NCBI GenBank assembly: GCA_016785225.1
Contig: JAFBJZ010000107.1
Span: forward strand, 1,984,001-2,048,000
Source of the DNA: Psettodes erumei
Taxonomy: Eukaryota; Chordata; Actinopteri; Pleuronectiformes; Psettodidae
Direction: 5' to 3'
Length of the DNA: 64,000 nt
Positions 34,275-47,121 of the stretch are shown piece after piece. Numbering within the stretch: the stretch's first letter is position 1; every line of letters starts with the position of its first letter. The notes below the pieces were generated by a model. It was given only the letters and a program-made list of their open reading frames with translations, searched no databases and was not told the DNA's origin. Both the position numbers and the translations under genes were made by a program.

Positions 34275-36263
34275 CTGTGGGGTGGGGGTGGACAGGAAGG
34301 GTGCCTTTAGCTTAGCTCAGTTTCCTCCGCTCTGTGCTTCAGAGAAATGCGCCGCGAGGAGGGGGGGGGGGATTGTAGAAGCGGCTTTCCTCCTTAAAAA
34401 ATATGAAGCTCGATGTACAATGAGGCCGTTATGCTGAGCGACGTATACGTTCCCTCGCAGCGCTTTCCTTTCTTTTCAGGATATTTTCATACACTTTCCA
34501 CACAGGCTGACTACAGGTAAAAGCAGACCACAAAAGACATGGCGAGACTCCACGGACTCCACATTCTTCTGAACGAGAGAGAGTGAGAGAGGGGGACCCT
34601 TTAAAAAATAACCCTTCTCTCTCTCTCCCTCTCGCCGAGACCAGGGCACTGTAAATTTACAGCCCCCATTAAAATCAAAAGTAAACCCTCTTTAGAGAGA
34701 ATTTATAGCGTGCAGCCGCCAGCCAGCCCAGCGACTCGGGCAGACACCGGGGGGTTCAACCCTCCGGGCTCCCGCCCTCCGCTAAACCCCCGGCCACCTC
34801 CGACTGGCCCGGCAACTGGGACCCGAGCTGTCAGTCACCGTTAAGCTCTCTTACAGGAACCAGAGGTGCGTTTGAAAAGGAAAACGAGGAAGGAGTGGGA
34901 TTGTTTTTTTTTTTTTTTTTTCCCCTTTCCTCGGCGGAACTGCAGCAGATTTCACACAGTCGGGCCGAGAGCGAGCGTCGCAGCTCATCGCGCCGGGGAC
35001 CGATACGTGTCCGCGGCCCCAATTACCAGGAAACCCGGGAAATACCGCGGAGGGAACGTCGGCGCGCCCACCTAGGTGATTTGTGGAGCGGCTTTAAGGC
35101 CGACGCAGCTGCGCGGCTGATTGAGGCAGATGTCAGAAGTCGGGGTCGTAGTTCACACAATTAAACTACGGGTTCTTGCAATCACCAGCGCCCCGTATCG
35201 TGCGTACAGAGTGCTTCAACTCCAGGTAACCTTTGCACTGGGCTAATCACAACCAAGCACCCGAGCTCAACCTCGTGACGCTCTCTCCCTCTCGCTGAGG
35301 TCATTATGTCTGTTAACCAGCCCTGAGATTTTCAGCGTCTGTGTGTGTGTGTTTTTTTTCCCATAATGCAAATTGACAACTGATGAGCTAACAGCGTGTG
35401 TAACTCTCTCCTTACGCCCGTACACTTGTCTTTAATTCTTTCTCTCTCCACAAGTCTCCCTTGCTGTACAACCAAGACCTGAGTCTGATCTCATTTATCC
35501 TTTCTGACAGGTTTCAGTGCTGCGCCGCCGCCCCGCCACAGGCGTGTAAACGGGTCTCGATCGAGCCTGCGGCCGTTTCTCTCTCTTGAAAAAAAACAAC
35601 TTTCGTGCTTTTCCCAGCTCAGGTCTCGGCACCAGACTTCCCAGAAGCCCCCCTGCTGGTCCAGTAATGACACCATACCTCATTTCGGTTTCTGGTTCCA
35701 TCTCACATGAGATTCTTTTATTGCTGTTAACTCCAGGTAATGTCGAGGCGTGACGCCAGAACACGGAGAGGCTGATACCTGCCTGGCTAAACTCGCTGTA
35801 GCGGCGACTTCGGCTTCTGCAGATGCTGACTCCGTGCCAGGAAGTTGCCCCCGAGCGCTTGACCCCGCAGGGCTCTTTGCCACGTCTCGAGGGCTTTTCC
35901 AAGAGAAACACCAGAGCCGGCCCCATGGGCACAGTCCGGGTCCGGAGCTGGCACAGCGCGCACACCTGCCAGACTTTTTTGTGCCGCGGCCAGCTTCAGT
36001 AGTTTCCCTTAACATGGCAGAATCCGCCAGACACAGCAGACGGCAGGGCGAGCGCATTAGAGGATGGAGGGTGTGTGTGTGTGTGTGCGCGCAGTTGGTG
36101 TGTGTTGTTAAGGGAGCTGTTATTCCAATATTGGCCGTCTCCTGGGGAAAGAACATCTCTGCAGCTGTAACCATGGCGCCTGAGTTTGTCCCGGGCTGAA
36201 CGAGCGAGCACGTCAATCACTGCGGGAGAGGCGGAGGGGGAGAGAGGAGATATGTAAACATTC

Positions 36264-36265
<2 letters not shown>

Positions 36266-36301
<36 letters not shown>

Positions 36302-36310
36302 CGTGCGTGG
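36266..36310. repeat. (GT)n then (GTGC)n
   Basis: GT tract ending in GCGTGCGTGCGT. A shorter GT tract lies at 36070-36087. Confidence 0.96.
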
Positions 36311-39300
36311 CGTGTCGACTGACAGAGTGGGTGTTCTCGTGCCGGAGCGGTCCGCTCGACCCCGACACACTGGCTCTTTTTCAGCCGAGTAACTACCGGC
36401 CGACCGCTCACTTCACCGCCGCAGGTCTCTCCCCCACCCTCGTTTCCCCCGCGCCGTGCGCCGCCTGCGTGAGAATCTCCCATTTTAATTTAATAAAAAG
36501 CTTTATAAGAACAAAGCTGGAAGGAGCGGCGCGCGCGGATGGTCTTGGAACCTGCTAGCTGAGCACAGCGCTCCAAAAATTCATTAGCGGGCGTTGGAGG
36601 GAAAACAGAAAGAAGGGGGTCGGGAATCGGAGCGGGAGCAACATAAATAACGTTTTTGTTTCCCAAAAAAAAAATTTGAGAGAGATTTGAAAAGTTTCAC
36701 AGTGTAAAAGTCATTTATGGACATGCTTGTGCAAGGCAGCCATTGACCCCGAAGTGCATTAAATCCTGGCTGTTAGCTAGCAGTGTTAGCTCGTCTGAAG
36801 GTTTTACAGGTCTGAGGCATGTAATGAGTAGGTGCTGGTGACAAGGCGCTGGAACCGAGAGCTGCCCCCCCCCCATACGGCAGAAGGACGTGTCAAACTG
36901 CGGATGCCAAACCCTGAGCTCTGGCAGAGGAGAGAAAATCGCGCGCGCAAATCTAGAAGAACAGAATGCGGCCGTGTGCCGCACCGTCCCATTCGCTCTG
37001 GCCTCCGTCGCCCCTTCGGGCCCTCGGCCATCTCGATCCCTCCGTCTGCTCCTCGCCTCTTCTCCCCTCTCCTCAGACGGGGTTAAACAGAGAGACGCTC
37101 ACTTTTTCCTGCAAACCGACGGGGAAAAAGGAAAAAAAAAAGAGAAGAGAACAAAGGAAGGGAGGGGCGGCGGTGCGAGGGAGACAAAGAACAGAGAGCG
37201 AAGGAGCCGGGGAGAGTTGAAAGTTGCGAGAGAACGGTATAAGACAAATAAAGCCTTGTTCTCCATGAGAGAGGCATGTGTTGTACAGATGGAGGTGAAG
37301 GCGCTGCGCTTTCTGGAGCGCGCGGTGGAGAGAGTGGGTTTGGTGGACGGGCACAGAACCGGCACGGGAAAATCGACCGGGCAGGTGAGGGGAAACTCCC
37401 GCTCTCCCTTTTCCGTGCAGCGTCGCCCTCGGCCCGCTCCCAAGTTAGTCTCCTACGCTTCACCCCCACCCCACCCCACCGCCGCCGACCGGGAAAGCGG
37501 CCACCGTGGCTGCGGCGCGCCATTTGTCCGTCCGGCGGCCTGTCATCGCCGCTCTTATCGTCACATTGGCTGCCGCAGCGGGGAACGAGCCGCCGACCTT
37601 TTTGGCTTGCGACGCCTTCTAAGTGGAGCGGAGTCCGCACTCCTTTTTTTTCCCTCTTTCAACTTGTCGGATCCTTTCGTTGTTTCATGAGAAGAGAAAT
37701 ATCCAATATTTCTCCAGAGAAAAGTCAGCAAAAAACAGCAGACAAACGGAAGCAGCGGGACATTTATTCTTTCTTATCTCAGTACCGGCTCCGAAGGTTG
37801 AAAGCCGCAACTTTACTGCGCGCAACAGGTTGTTTTACTGCTCACGGGGGCAGAATTTTTTCCTAGTTTCTAACAACGTGGGGCGAGTTAAGTGCCGTCA
37901 TTTGCCTCTATCCTCGTTATTTTGCCTCAAAACAAGCCCACGTGGAACCGGGAGGGGGCGGGACATGTCCCAGCGTTATCTTTGGGACGGACAGCGACGA
38001 GGTTTTATGGGAAATGTGGTGTTGATTTCGGGAAAAAAAACGGAAAACCAGCGAAGATGAAATAGCAGCCGTTAATCAGCGAGAACATGGTGCTGTGTTT
38101 ATGGCATTCACAGCAAGGCCCGTTAAAAGAGAGGGCTGCACTGACGGCGTCGCAACAAAAGCGTTAGATTAAAACAAAGATGCAGCAGAACCAGGGAAAT
38201 CCTTTTTTTCCTTCTTCTTTCTTCTCCAAAAAACAAAACAAACAAAAAAAAAAACAACCTGGCGCATGCATTACCCAGAGTGCAACTCCACCCCTGGCTG
38301 CTAACTCAGAGCTTTGCGTGTGTTCTGCCAGTAGCAGCTACTTAGGGTCCTTGCCTCCCCAGATTTAAAAAAACAAAACAAAACTTGTCACATTCCCCAA
38401 CCGACGCTGACTCAAGTGACATCACTCGAGGCAATTCTCCCACAGCTCCCTCTGCAGCCGAAGAAGACTTGATGCATCGTTTCCCTCGAGCAGACTTTGA
38501 CGTGTCAAATCAGCGGATTTCCTCTTTTATTTAATGCGTCCGTAAATAATTCATATTTTTAAAAAATAAATCATTGTGGCTCCTTTGAAGCTACAAAGAA
38601 TCCAGCTGGAATTACAGTTCAGCCGTTCTTCCTCTGTCTTTATCTCCGAACAGTTCCTGGGTGGCGCGTTTCCCTCGGCCGCTCCCGTCTCCCCGAGAGC
38701 TGCTTGTGTTTCATGGCCGGAGAAAGAGAAGAGCTGGACCCATGACCCAAGACGCGCACTGCCGGGTTCCTCTGGGTCCAGTCAGCAGCACACCCCCCAC
38801 ACACCTTGGGCTCCGGCTACAGACAACAAGAGGGGATTGGGTTCACAGCACCCCGGGGTGACCGAAGGGAAGGAGGCAGGGAGTTGAAATAACATCCAGG
38901 GCAACCCAAGAATAGGAGAGGGGCGATACCTCATCCCCGTTCCCCACCGAGCAACCCCCCCCCCAAAAAAAAGGGTGGGTACCAATTTGTGCGAGTGTGC
39001 TTTCCCACTCCGCAGCCACGGTAGAGAAAGGAATTCATTAAAAAAAAAAACTTTTAACTTTTAACCTGCGCCGCCTCAGTGTGACTTCATGGTTGGATGA
39101 GCACGTAGGAGCGGCAGGGGTATTTTTAAAAGCCCGCTGCCGTCTGATCTCTCGGCCCGCGCTCGCTCCGAGAGGCACCTTGAATACATTAGGGCGGAAA
39201 GATGGTGTCACACAAGACCACATCAAAGTCGCCCGGACAGTCTCGCACGACAGCTTCACCGTCGTCTCCTGCAGTTTTATCAACACGGGGTCTCTCTTTT

Positions 39301-40959
39301 TTTTTTTTTTTTTTTTGAGGCCGAGGGAATCGCGTAACCCGTCGGGGGCTTTCAAAGGGAACATCCAGCCGTTTAAAATGCCTCAAATCTGACCCCGACG
39401 TCAGCTGCTTTGCCTAAATAGTTTGACAGCCCTTCGGCGCCTTTGGTTTCGTTTGCCCATTCGAAGGCGAGCAGCGCTTTCAGCTCGCCGCGTCTGGCAC
39501 GAGCTTCAGCAAGTCGGAGCCTTACTTTCCTCCAAGTCTTTATCCCCTGTTAATACCTGCGACACAAACACACACGCTAATAATGATGCACGCCGCATTC
39601 CTCTTTGAGCGATACCTACCATACCATACAAACCATATATTGGGGAAATCTGCAGGACGTTTGACGTTATTTTTTTGGGGGGGGGTTTCCCCCACTCCCA
39701 GTGTTTGGAGTATTGTTTTTCTCCTTTGTCCCGGCCTCTCTTTCTCTCCCCGCTTCCTTTTCTTTCTTCTCTCGTTCCCTCCGTCTCTAAGTCTCTCACC
39801 CTGCCTGGTCTACCTCCTGTCTCAGCCGAGGAAATCCAGGGATTACCAGAGGGACAATCCCAGTGGCGGAGACCTGCTGCTCCCAGTTTCCACAGAAAGC
39901 CTCCCACACACCCCCACCCCTTCCTTCCACCCTGTCTTATTTCCTCTCCGAGGCAGAGGGTGAGGGTCTAATGATGAGAGAGATCCCTCTCTTACTCTGG
40001 TATGGTCAAAACCCTCCAAGCTTCCACATCCTCCTTGTATTTTTCTCATCCTTCCTTCCTCTGACTCAGCTTCACTTTCTCCACGTCCTCTGCTGTCCCT
40101 TCTCCACTTGTTTGCCTCTTTCCCCTCCAATAAAACCGGACCTCCACCTCCCCGGCCCCCCAGAACCCCGTGTCTCGCCTTCTAATGAGATTCACTGGTG
40201 AATCGGGGGGGGGTCGCCTCAGCTCTCCCTGCACTTGTCCACAAATAAAAGCGGCTGTTTGACTTGGCTGCGCCGGTCATCCCCGGCTTTCCTGCCTCTG
40301 CAGAAAACAGAGAAAATAACGAAGTATCCCTCGGCCCGGAGTGAAGAAGGCGCGCGGGCTGCGGGAGCGAAAAATTAGAGATGGGAAATGGTGCAAACTT
40401 TTCTGTCGACATCAGAGAGGTGTGAAAAAGAACGACAACACACATGACGATGCAGCAATAATGGAGGCGAGCGCGACAGGTGGCGACGGGCCGCCTCGCC
40501 ACTTCCAGTTCCCACCTGAGGTCTACAGAGGTGAGAGCAGGATGCTCGATTACAAAGACAAATCAAATTAAACACACACATTATGCCTTCTGCTCAGTAC
40601 CAAACATCAGACGGTTAAAGGCAGAGACTCGCCGGTGGAGCCCGCCGAGCGCTCAGCAGCTAAAGAACCAGATATTCCCCTGTGGAGCTTGTGGAGACCA
40701 AAACCACAGTGGATGTTAAACGTACATTCATCATGCAGCCAGAAACACGTTTCAAAATGAACGCTAATGTCATTTTACGAAAGGAGGCACGAATGCAAAT
40801 TGGCGTCAGGTGAATTTGCTTCGCAAGTCAAGTATCATTTTCATGACTTTTTATGGCACGACCTGCTGTGTTCCAAGAAACCGCTGCGTTTTCTCCCAGC
40901 CTATCGACTTCGCTCTGAGCAAATGAAATGATCTCATCCGCCACCAGATCCGTCAGATT

Positions 40960-41230
40960 CCTTCTGTTATTCTAAATGAAAATAAGATTAAAGGCCTCGC
41001 AGGCCTACGGCCCTGATCCAGCCTCGATCAGGTCACTCTAACCTTATCTCCCCCAGAGCCCGGACTCCACTGCACATCACGGCCTCCGCTAATCCTAACA
41101 CATTTCACAGGCCGCCGTTTTTTTTTTTCCCAAGCGAAAGAATTCTCATTGAATTCCACTGGATTTATCCAGCTCCCATTATGATGTGTGATGCTATCCA
41201 AACCAGATGAGCCGGGTCTTCTCCGTGGCA
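40960..41230. promoter_or_regulatory. Enhancer-like non-coding block
   Basis: Repeat-free except one poly(T) run; includes AATAAGATTAAAGG, GCTAATCCTAAC and GAATTCTCATTGAATTCC. Confidence 0.22.
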
Positions 41231-41992
41231 CGGGAAAGGAGGAGTCCGAAAATGCCGACGGCGCTCGCTCTTATCTATCGGTCTGCCTCGGTCGGACTAA
41301 TGGCTCCAGACAGAGTAATCTCCAAACAATGATTTGTCCCGTGCGAGGTCCATATCTGAGGTGCGGCTGAAACCTCATCTCCTGCGTGGACATCAGTTGT
41401 GTAATGGAGGGAAAACAAAACGGATCCAGGTTGAAAGACAGGAAGTGTCCAAACGGTTAGCGGCAGCTGGTCCAGGTGACCGGATTCGTTCCCTTTCAAA
41501 GCGAGGAATCCCTGCGGTCCGCCTTCTGCGCGCCCACGCGAGAGTCACGCAACACCGAGCAGCCCCACCCCCCCCCCCCCGGTCGTCACACATCATTCTG
41601 ATTATCCTCAAATGACGTCATGCCAAGCGGAGGGGAGCTGATCTTTCCCTGAATAAATCACTGGTGTTTCGCTCTGCCGCTTGACGGGCAGATTAGCACA
41701 GAGTGGAACGCGGCAGACCCTGGCTATGAAAAGAAAAGCATATTTTCATATGAGAGGGGTTGCATGTATGAGTTAAAGTCTGTGTGATGTGCGTGCGTGT
41801 TTCGGGTAGTGTGTGTCAGCACAGGGCCGGCGGGTGAATCGAGGAGGAGAGAAGAGGAAGAAAATAAGTGGACGAGATGAGGAGGAGACGCAGCAGGAGG
41901 CTTGATGTAAAAAGAGCTGAAACGACAGACAGAAGGCCAGATGTTTACAGTTAACCATGAGAGAAGAGAGGAGGCAGCAGACTGAGTGGACC

Positions 41993-42018
41993 TCTCCTCC
42001 TCCTCCTCCTCCTCCTCC
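41993..42018. repeat. (CTC)n trinucleotide tract
   Basis: About eight CTC units. Confidence 0.94.
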
Positions 42019-42177
42019 CATCTTACAGGTCTGGAGCCCAGCTGGCCATTTTTGTCCTTCACCATCTCCCCTCTTCATCCTCCCGAAGCCCCTCCATCCT
42101 CAGGCCTGTCCCCATCCCTCCCGAAACAGCTCGTGTCTGTTCCATCGTCAATCAATCGGCAAACCCTAAATCACCAG

Positions 42178-42206
42178 CCTCCCTCCCTCCCTCCCTCCCT
42201 CCCTCC
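42178..42206. repeat. (CCCT)n tract
   Basis: About seven CCCT units; pyrimidine-only. Confidence 0.94.
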
Positions 42207-44129
42207 TCCCGCCCAGGTTATGCACTCGCAGTGACAAATCTCTAGATCACACAGTTCAGCAGCAGCCCCTCGTCTCTCTCTCCAGCTCTCATCCTCTCTT
42301 TTTTTTCGTTTGACGGCGGCTCACCCCGCCGCCACCGTCACTGGTCTCTGTTTATTTAGCCCCCGTGTCCTTCCTCCTTCCTGTGCTGGCACGGGCAACT
42401 CGGTGCTTGCGCGTGCACGCATGTGGATACGGTGTGTTTGTGTTTCCATATGCGGCTGTCTTCACGACACGCTTTGTCCGGATCGCACAGTGCGCTGACT
42501 GTCTAATAGACTGGAGCAGCAGAAGGAGGAGTAAGTCGAGCAGATTTCCTTTCCTCTCCTCTTCTCTCCTCTCCTCTCCTTTCCTCTCCCCACCTCTCCT
42601 TAGTCACGGCTCTATTAGCCTCGATGCTGAAGCTAACGTGGCGTAATCCCACACAAGCACACCATTTCACGGCAAATCAGCGGGAGAAATGTTCAATTTC
42701 ATGCGAGCATATTCGGCCTGCGGAAAAACAGACAGAGGAAGACTGCAATGTAAACCTCGCGGGCCCGCCAAGGAGACGGCGAATGCACAGCGTGTCCGTG
42801 CGCGTTCTGCGAGCGCTTTCAGGGCTGAGGCACTTGTGAGCGACGGCCGTGCTGCTCTGTCATTTCAAACCGTTCTGCCAGCGCGTCCGTCTCCAAATCA
42901 CGTCCCCCGTGAGAACGAGCGCACAAACACGCACATGCAAGCACTGTCAACCAAACGAGAGTTGGCCAGCGCTGAGCAACTGCAGGACCGCCAGAGCGAC
43001 TCCTGACGCATTTGACAGACATTAATGAGAGGAAGATTAACCTCCAGTCATGTCACGTTCACTCCATCATAATTCTAAGAGTTGTGTGTAAATTTGTCTC
43101 GTTGTGCGTTCACTGGGGAGACGGGTCCCTGAGATGTTGTTCAGACTCTCCTCATGCACCTTCCAGAAACTCCTTGGTTTGTTTTTTTTGTTTTTTTACA
43201 TACTGTCTTCGTGTTGCTACTAGGTAGCTAGCCTTTTGGCAAAACTGCATCCAGGAGCCACCTGGGTTTTGCTCAGAGTCAGAGGGGACGTGAGCCTGCG
43301 GAGTCTCTGGAGCACTCGTTTTCTCTTTCTGCACGTGTCAAACGCAGACAATGCAAAGCGCGAGTGGCGCTGGAGTTGTCGGTGCGATGGAAGGCAACGT
43401 TAGTAACGTGTAATGCAACTCATTACTCTGGCTGCTGAGCCGGTGGTGGATTAATGGAATCACCTTTTCGGAAATGACGCACACACACAGCATATGACTC
43501 GAGCTTACTATGCTGCTCTGGCCTGATCACAGATGTCATGAAAACTCTCAACCATCTCTCTCTCTCTTTCTCTCTTTTTTCTTTCCTCCTTGTCTCTCTC
43601 CTTCTCTCTCTCCGGGCAAATGAAAAGCAGATGAAGAGCAGAGTAACAGCCCATCTGCAGGGTTTCACGTGCTGGACCGACTGGCTGGGGGAAACTCCGG
43701 TGCGGTTGAACGCCTCCCGATCCTTGTCCGTGGCGCACGGACCGGCCACTCAGACCGGGTCCTGCACAGGCCTTCCAGGCACGAGACGTGAGAAAAGCTG
43801 AGCCTGCCGGTACAGACCAAGCTGAAGGGGTAAGAGCGAAAAGAAACGGCAGCCGAGGAGGAAGGGTGTAAGGGAAGGCGGCGTGAAACTGAAAACAAGG
43901 TATAAAGGCCTGCTTGTTGCACATTTCTTCGGAGGCGTTTGCCGGATGGTTGGATAGCTTCAGAACCCCCCATGCCTCCATATCCCCATATTTATTTCTT
44001 TATATTGTCACTCTTTTGCTCCGACTGCTCTGTGAGCATCAGTAAGCGCAACTTCTCTTCGGCAGAATATGTTCCACAGCTAAGATTTTGAAGGGGGGAG
44101 TCTGATTTATGAAGTCAAGACGTCAGCCA

Positions 44130-44340
44130 GGAGGCTTCCCAAGTGCTACTCTTAATTGCTGCGGTTCAGAAGTTCTGGCCTTGCCCTGCTGTAATTAAAT
44201 AATGGGGCCTGTTTATAGTGACAGCTCGAGCAGACATCAGGCCGATGCAGAGAATTGAACAGAGGAGGAATTAATCACGTTTACGAGCGGCCCATAAATG
44301 AGTCTGAGTCTGCATCATTGGAGCAATTAATCAGCGCGCG
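44130..44340. promoter_or_regulatory. Enhancer-like non-coding block
   Basis: Contains CTTAATTGCTG, GTAATTAAATAATGGGG, GGAATTAATCACG and GCAATTAATCAG, a dense run of homeodomain-type sites. Confidence 0.3.
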
Positions 44341-44881
44341 AGGGGAAGAAACCCCCCCCCCCAAAAAAAGTGTCTTTGCGTAAGCGCGGAAGTGCTTTCC
44401 TTCGTCCGGGAGAGACTGAGGAGAGAGACTGCAACGGGGCGTCCACGCGCGGGGAGGGGAGAGGGAGAGTCGGCGGAGCTGACGTGGAGGCCGAGCAAAA
44501 CGGACCAAACAAACAGAGGCAGCGCAAGAGTGGAAGGCGGTTGAAAGCGAGCGAGGGAGCCGCGTGATAGGACATGGGAAATGACTCCGCTGCGCTGCCA
44601 GTGGTTTTGGAGGTGGAAGGCAGCGTCTTGGAGGCATGTGGGGGTGGGGGTGGTTACAGTAATGCTGGCCATAGATTAGTAGCTCTTCCTCTCGCTGGCC
44701 TTGACTCGGAGCGGCGCTGGCTGTCGCATCAGAGACGGGGCATTTAACTGCTCTCATAAGACTCTCATTATTTCATAAATCTGCAGTTTAGGCACCGAGC
44801 TCTGTTGATTTGAGCCCAGGCCAAGGCTTCGAGAATGTTTTTACAATCTCCTTAATTTATTTACAACCTTGATTCATTTTC

Positions 44882-44902
44882 GTGTGTGTGTGTGTGTGTG
44901 TG
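44882..44902. repeat. (GT)n microsatellite
   Basis: Uninterrupted GT tract followed by GCGTGTGGG. Confidence 0.95.
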
Positions 44903-46270
44903 CGTGTGGGTGTGAGAGAGAAAGAAACTGAGGAGGTCCGAGAATGGCAGCGGATAAAAAGGGAGATTGAGATTGAAGACGACTGAGCTCGCTCCCTCTT
45001 TGCTTGTTCGGCTGCTGCGTGCAGAATGTGCGCGTGCGTGCCACCCAACGGGAGCTAGTGTAATAATTCTCGCGCAACGCCAACGGGGAATTAGATTTCA
45101 GCGCGTCTGGCGCGCACATGAAGTTATTCCCACGCGACCGTCACCATATTTCGACGAGCTGTCTCATTTCGCCCCGTCACAGTCCTGGCCGCTCTTCTGT
45201 CTTCGTATTTCCCCCGCCTCGTTGTCACAGCGCTGGCGGCATCGCGTTCACTGCCCAGACCACAGTTTTCTGACACGCTACGGTCTACAATACTCCAAAC
45301 CATGAATATCCTGCACATTAGCAGAGAACGGAACGCATACGAAAGGTATTTCATTCAACGTCTTCAGGTTTATCGTCGCTCCCTTCCAAAGCGTGCCGCA
45401 CGCAAAGGACTTTGTTTTCCTTCGCTCGACATCCTCGCAAAAACCATGGTATCCCTTTACACGCACTTCCACGTTTATCGCAGCCTCCAGCCACCCAGCG
45501 CTCTCAAGCCCCGCGGCCTCCCGGAGAAAGTGCTGGGTACGAAGAAATCCAATATGATTAAGACTATGATTGCTGCCTCTAATAGTTTTAGCACCCATAC
45601 CCTCTATTAAGGAAAACATTGGGTTTGGACCGCGGCTCGGCACAGGCTTCTGACAGAGGGGATGAGCCTGCGGGAAAGACCTATAATTCAGCGTACGCGG
45701 GCGCGCGCGCGGTCACACGTACTGTATGTCTCCGAACGGATCACAGGATTGTGGCTTTTCGAACAGGCCGCACCGAACGAGAGGAACGCTGAGGCCGGCG
45801 GGCGGGAGGAGCGCCGGATCAGGATGACAACTCCTGCAGTTTGTCTTCACGAGACGACAAAGAATTCAAACCTCAGACAAAAAAGAGTTGGTAAAGTGTT
45901 TGGTCCAAGAGTTTCTGCGCGATTAGAGTTTTTTGCAGAACAGCATATGGTATGTTTTTGCAAACTCATATGAACAGAGCAGAAACAAGCTCTGCGGCAG
46001 CGACGGCCCTCTCCTCCTCCACCTTTGGAAAGTTACTTCTTCAGACGTGCTCGGCCGCTCGCGCAGTTTCGGTCTCGATCCCTGAGACAGTTGCCGTTAA
46101 AGTGAGCGGCTGCAGTTGACTCTGCATGTGAACAGCCTTGTAAAGCTTGTGTTATATTGCAGGGGGGAAGACTGATAAAGAACTGAAGGTGCACGGGAAA
46201 TGTTCCCATCAGGAGGCCATTTGATGGCGCGCGGACACGAAACAGTTGTCGGAGTAGAACCGTGTGGAGA

Positions 46271-46272
<2 letters not shown>

Positions 46273-46318
<46 letters not shown>
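46273..46318. repeat. (CA)n microsatellite
   Basis: Uninterrupted CA tract of about 46 bp. Confidence 0.98.
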
Positions 46319-46321
<3 letters not shown>

Positions 46322-46891
46322 TGCACACATTGCTTCTTTGTGACCCTGGCCTAACCCTTGGTGTTATCTCTCTCTCGATCGCTGCAGGCCGAGTGTCCGC
46401 CCGGCTCCGGAGCCACAGACGCGCAAACAAACACGCACGCGTTCTCACGGACCCACATCCACGCGCGCACGCACACACATATGGCGCGGTCCAACAACAC
46501 CGCTTTCCCAGTCGTCTCCAGGCTTTTTGGAACCCGCTTCGCGTGCGCGCACACCTCCGGCTGACGGGCCAAGTCTCGCCACAGAGGAAAACAATTTCCT
46601 ATCAAAGCGGCTGCGAGTTTTCCAGAGCTGTTTATTTTGTTTTTATTGTGGGAGATGACATGCCCTCTCTGCTCTGAGCTACAAAACAGACCAGGGTTTC
46701 CCCAGACTGCTGCTCGGAGCCTCTGTGCTTCCCTGCAGGCCCCTGTCTATTTATGTGCATCACTGTCTCCACGATCTCAGTTTCCTTCTCTTGAGTAAAT
46801 CCTGGGATTTTCTTTTACCGGGTCGCTGTCGATGCGCATCATCTGGGGCGCTGGTGCGTGTTTCTTTAAACGAGATGGTTGTGTGTAACAC

Positions 46892-47121
46892 GCGCACACA
46901 CACACACACACACACACACAGGTCTGATGGAGTTGAGGTTCACTGAAAACAATATCTGTCAAAGCAGAAATGGAGCCACGTCAAGCAGTGCCACAGTGTG
47001 TGTGTGTGTGTGTGTGTCTGTGTTCTCCTGCACGCATGAGTGTGTGTCAGTGACCCAGTCGTCAAAGTGTGGTTACGGGTGAGTAGCTGTGGTTTTCGTG
47101 GCTACGCACACACACACACAC
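46892..47121. repeat. Cluster of CA and GT tracts
   Basis: (CA)n at 46893-46921, (GT)n at about 46997-47019 and (CA)n at about 47106-47121. The opposite-sense tracts could pair as imperfect inverted repeats. Confidence 0.92.

Noticed and set aside
45278..45643. Overlapping open frames of 100-120 codons on both strands.
   Set aside because: Both strands are open over the same DNA and neither peptide resembles a known family.
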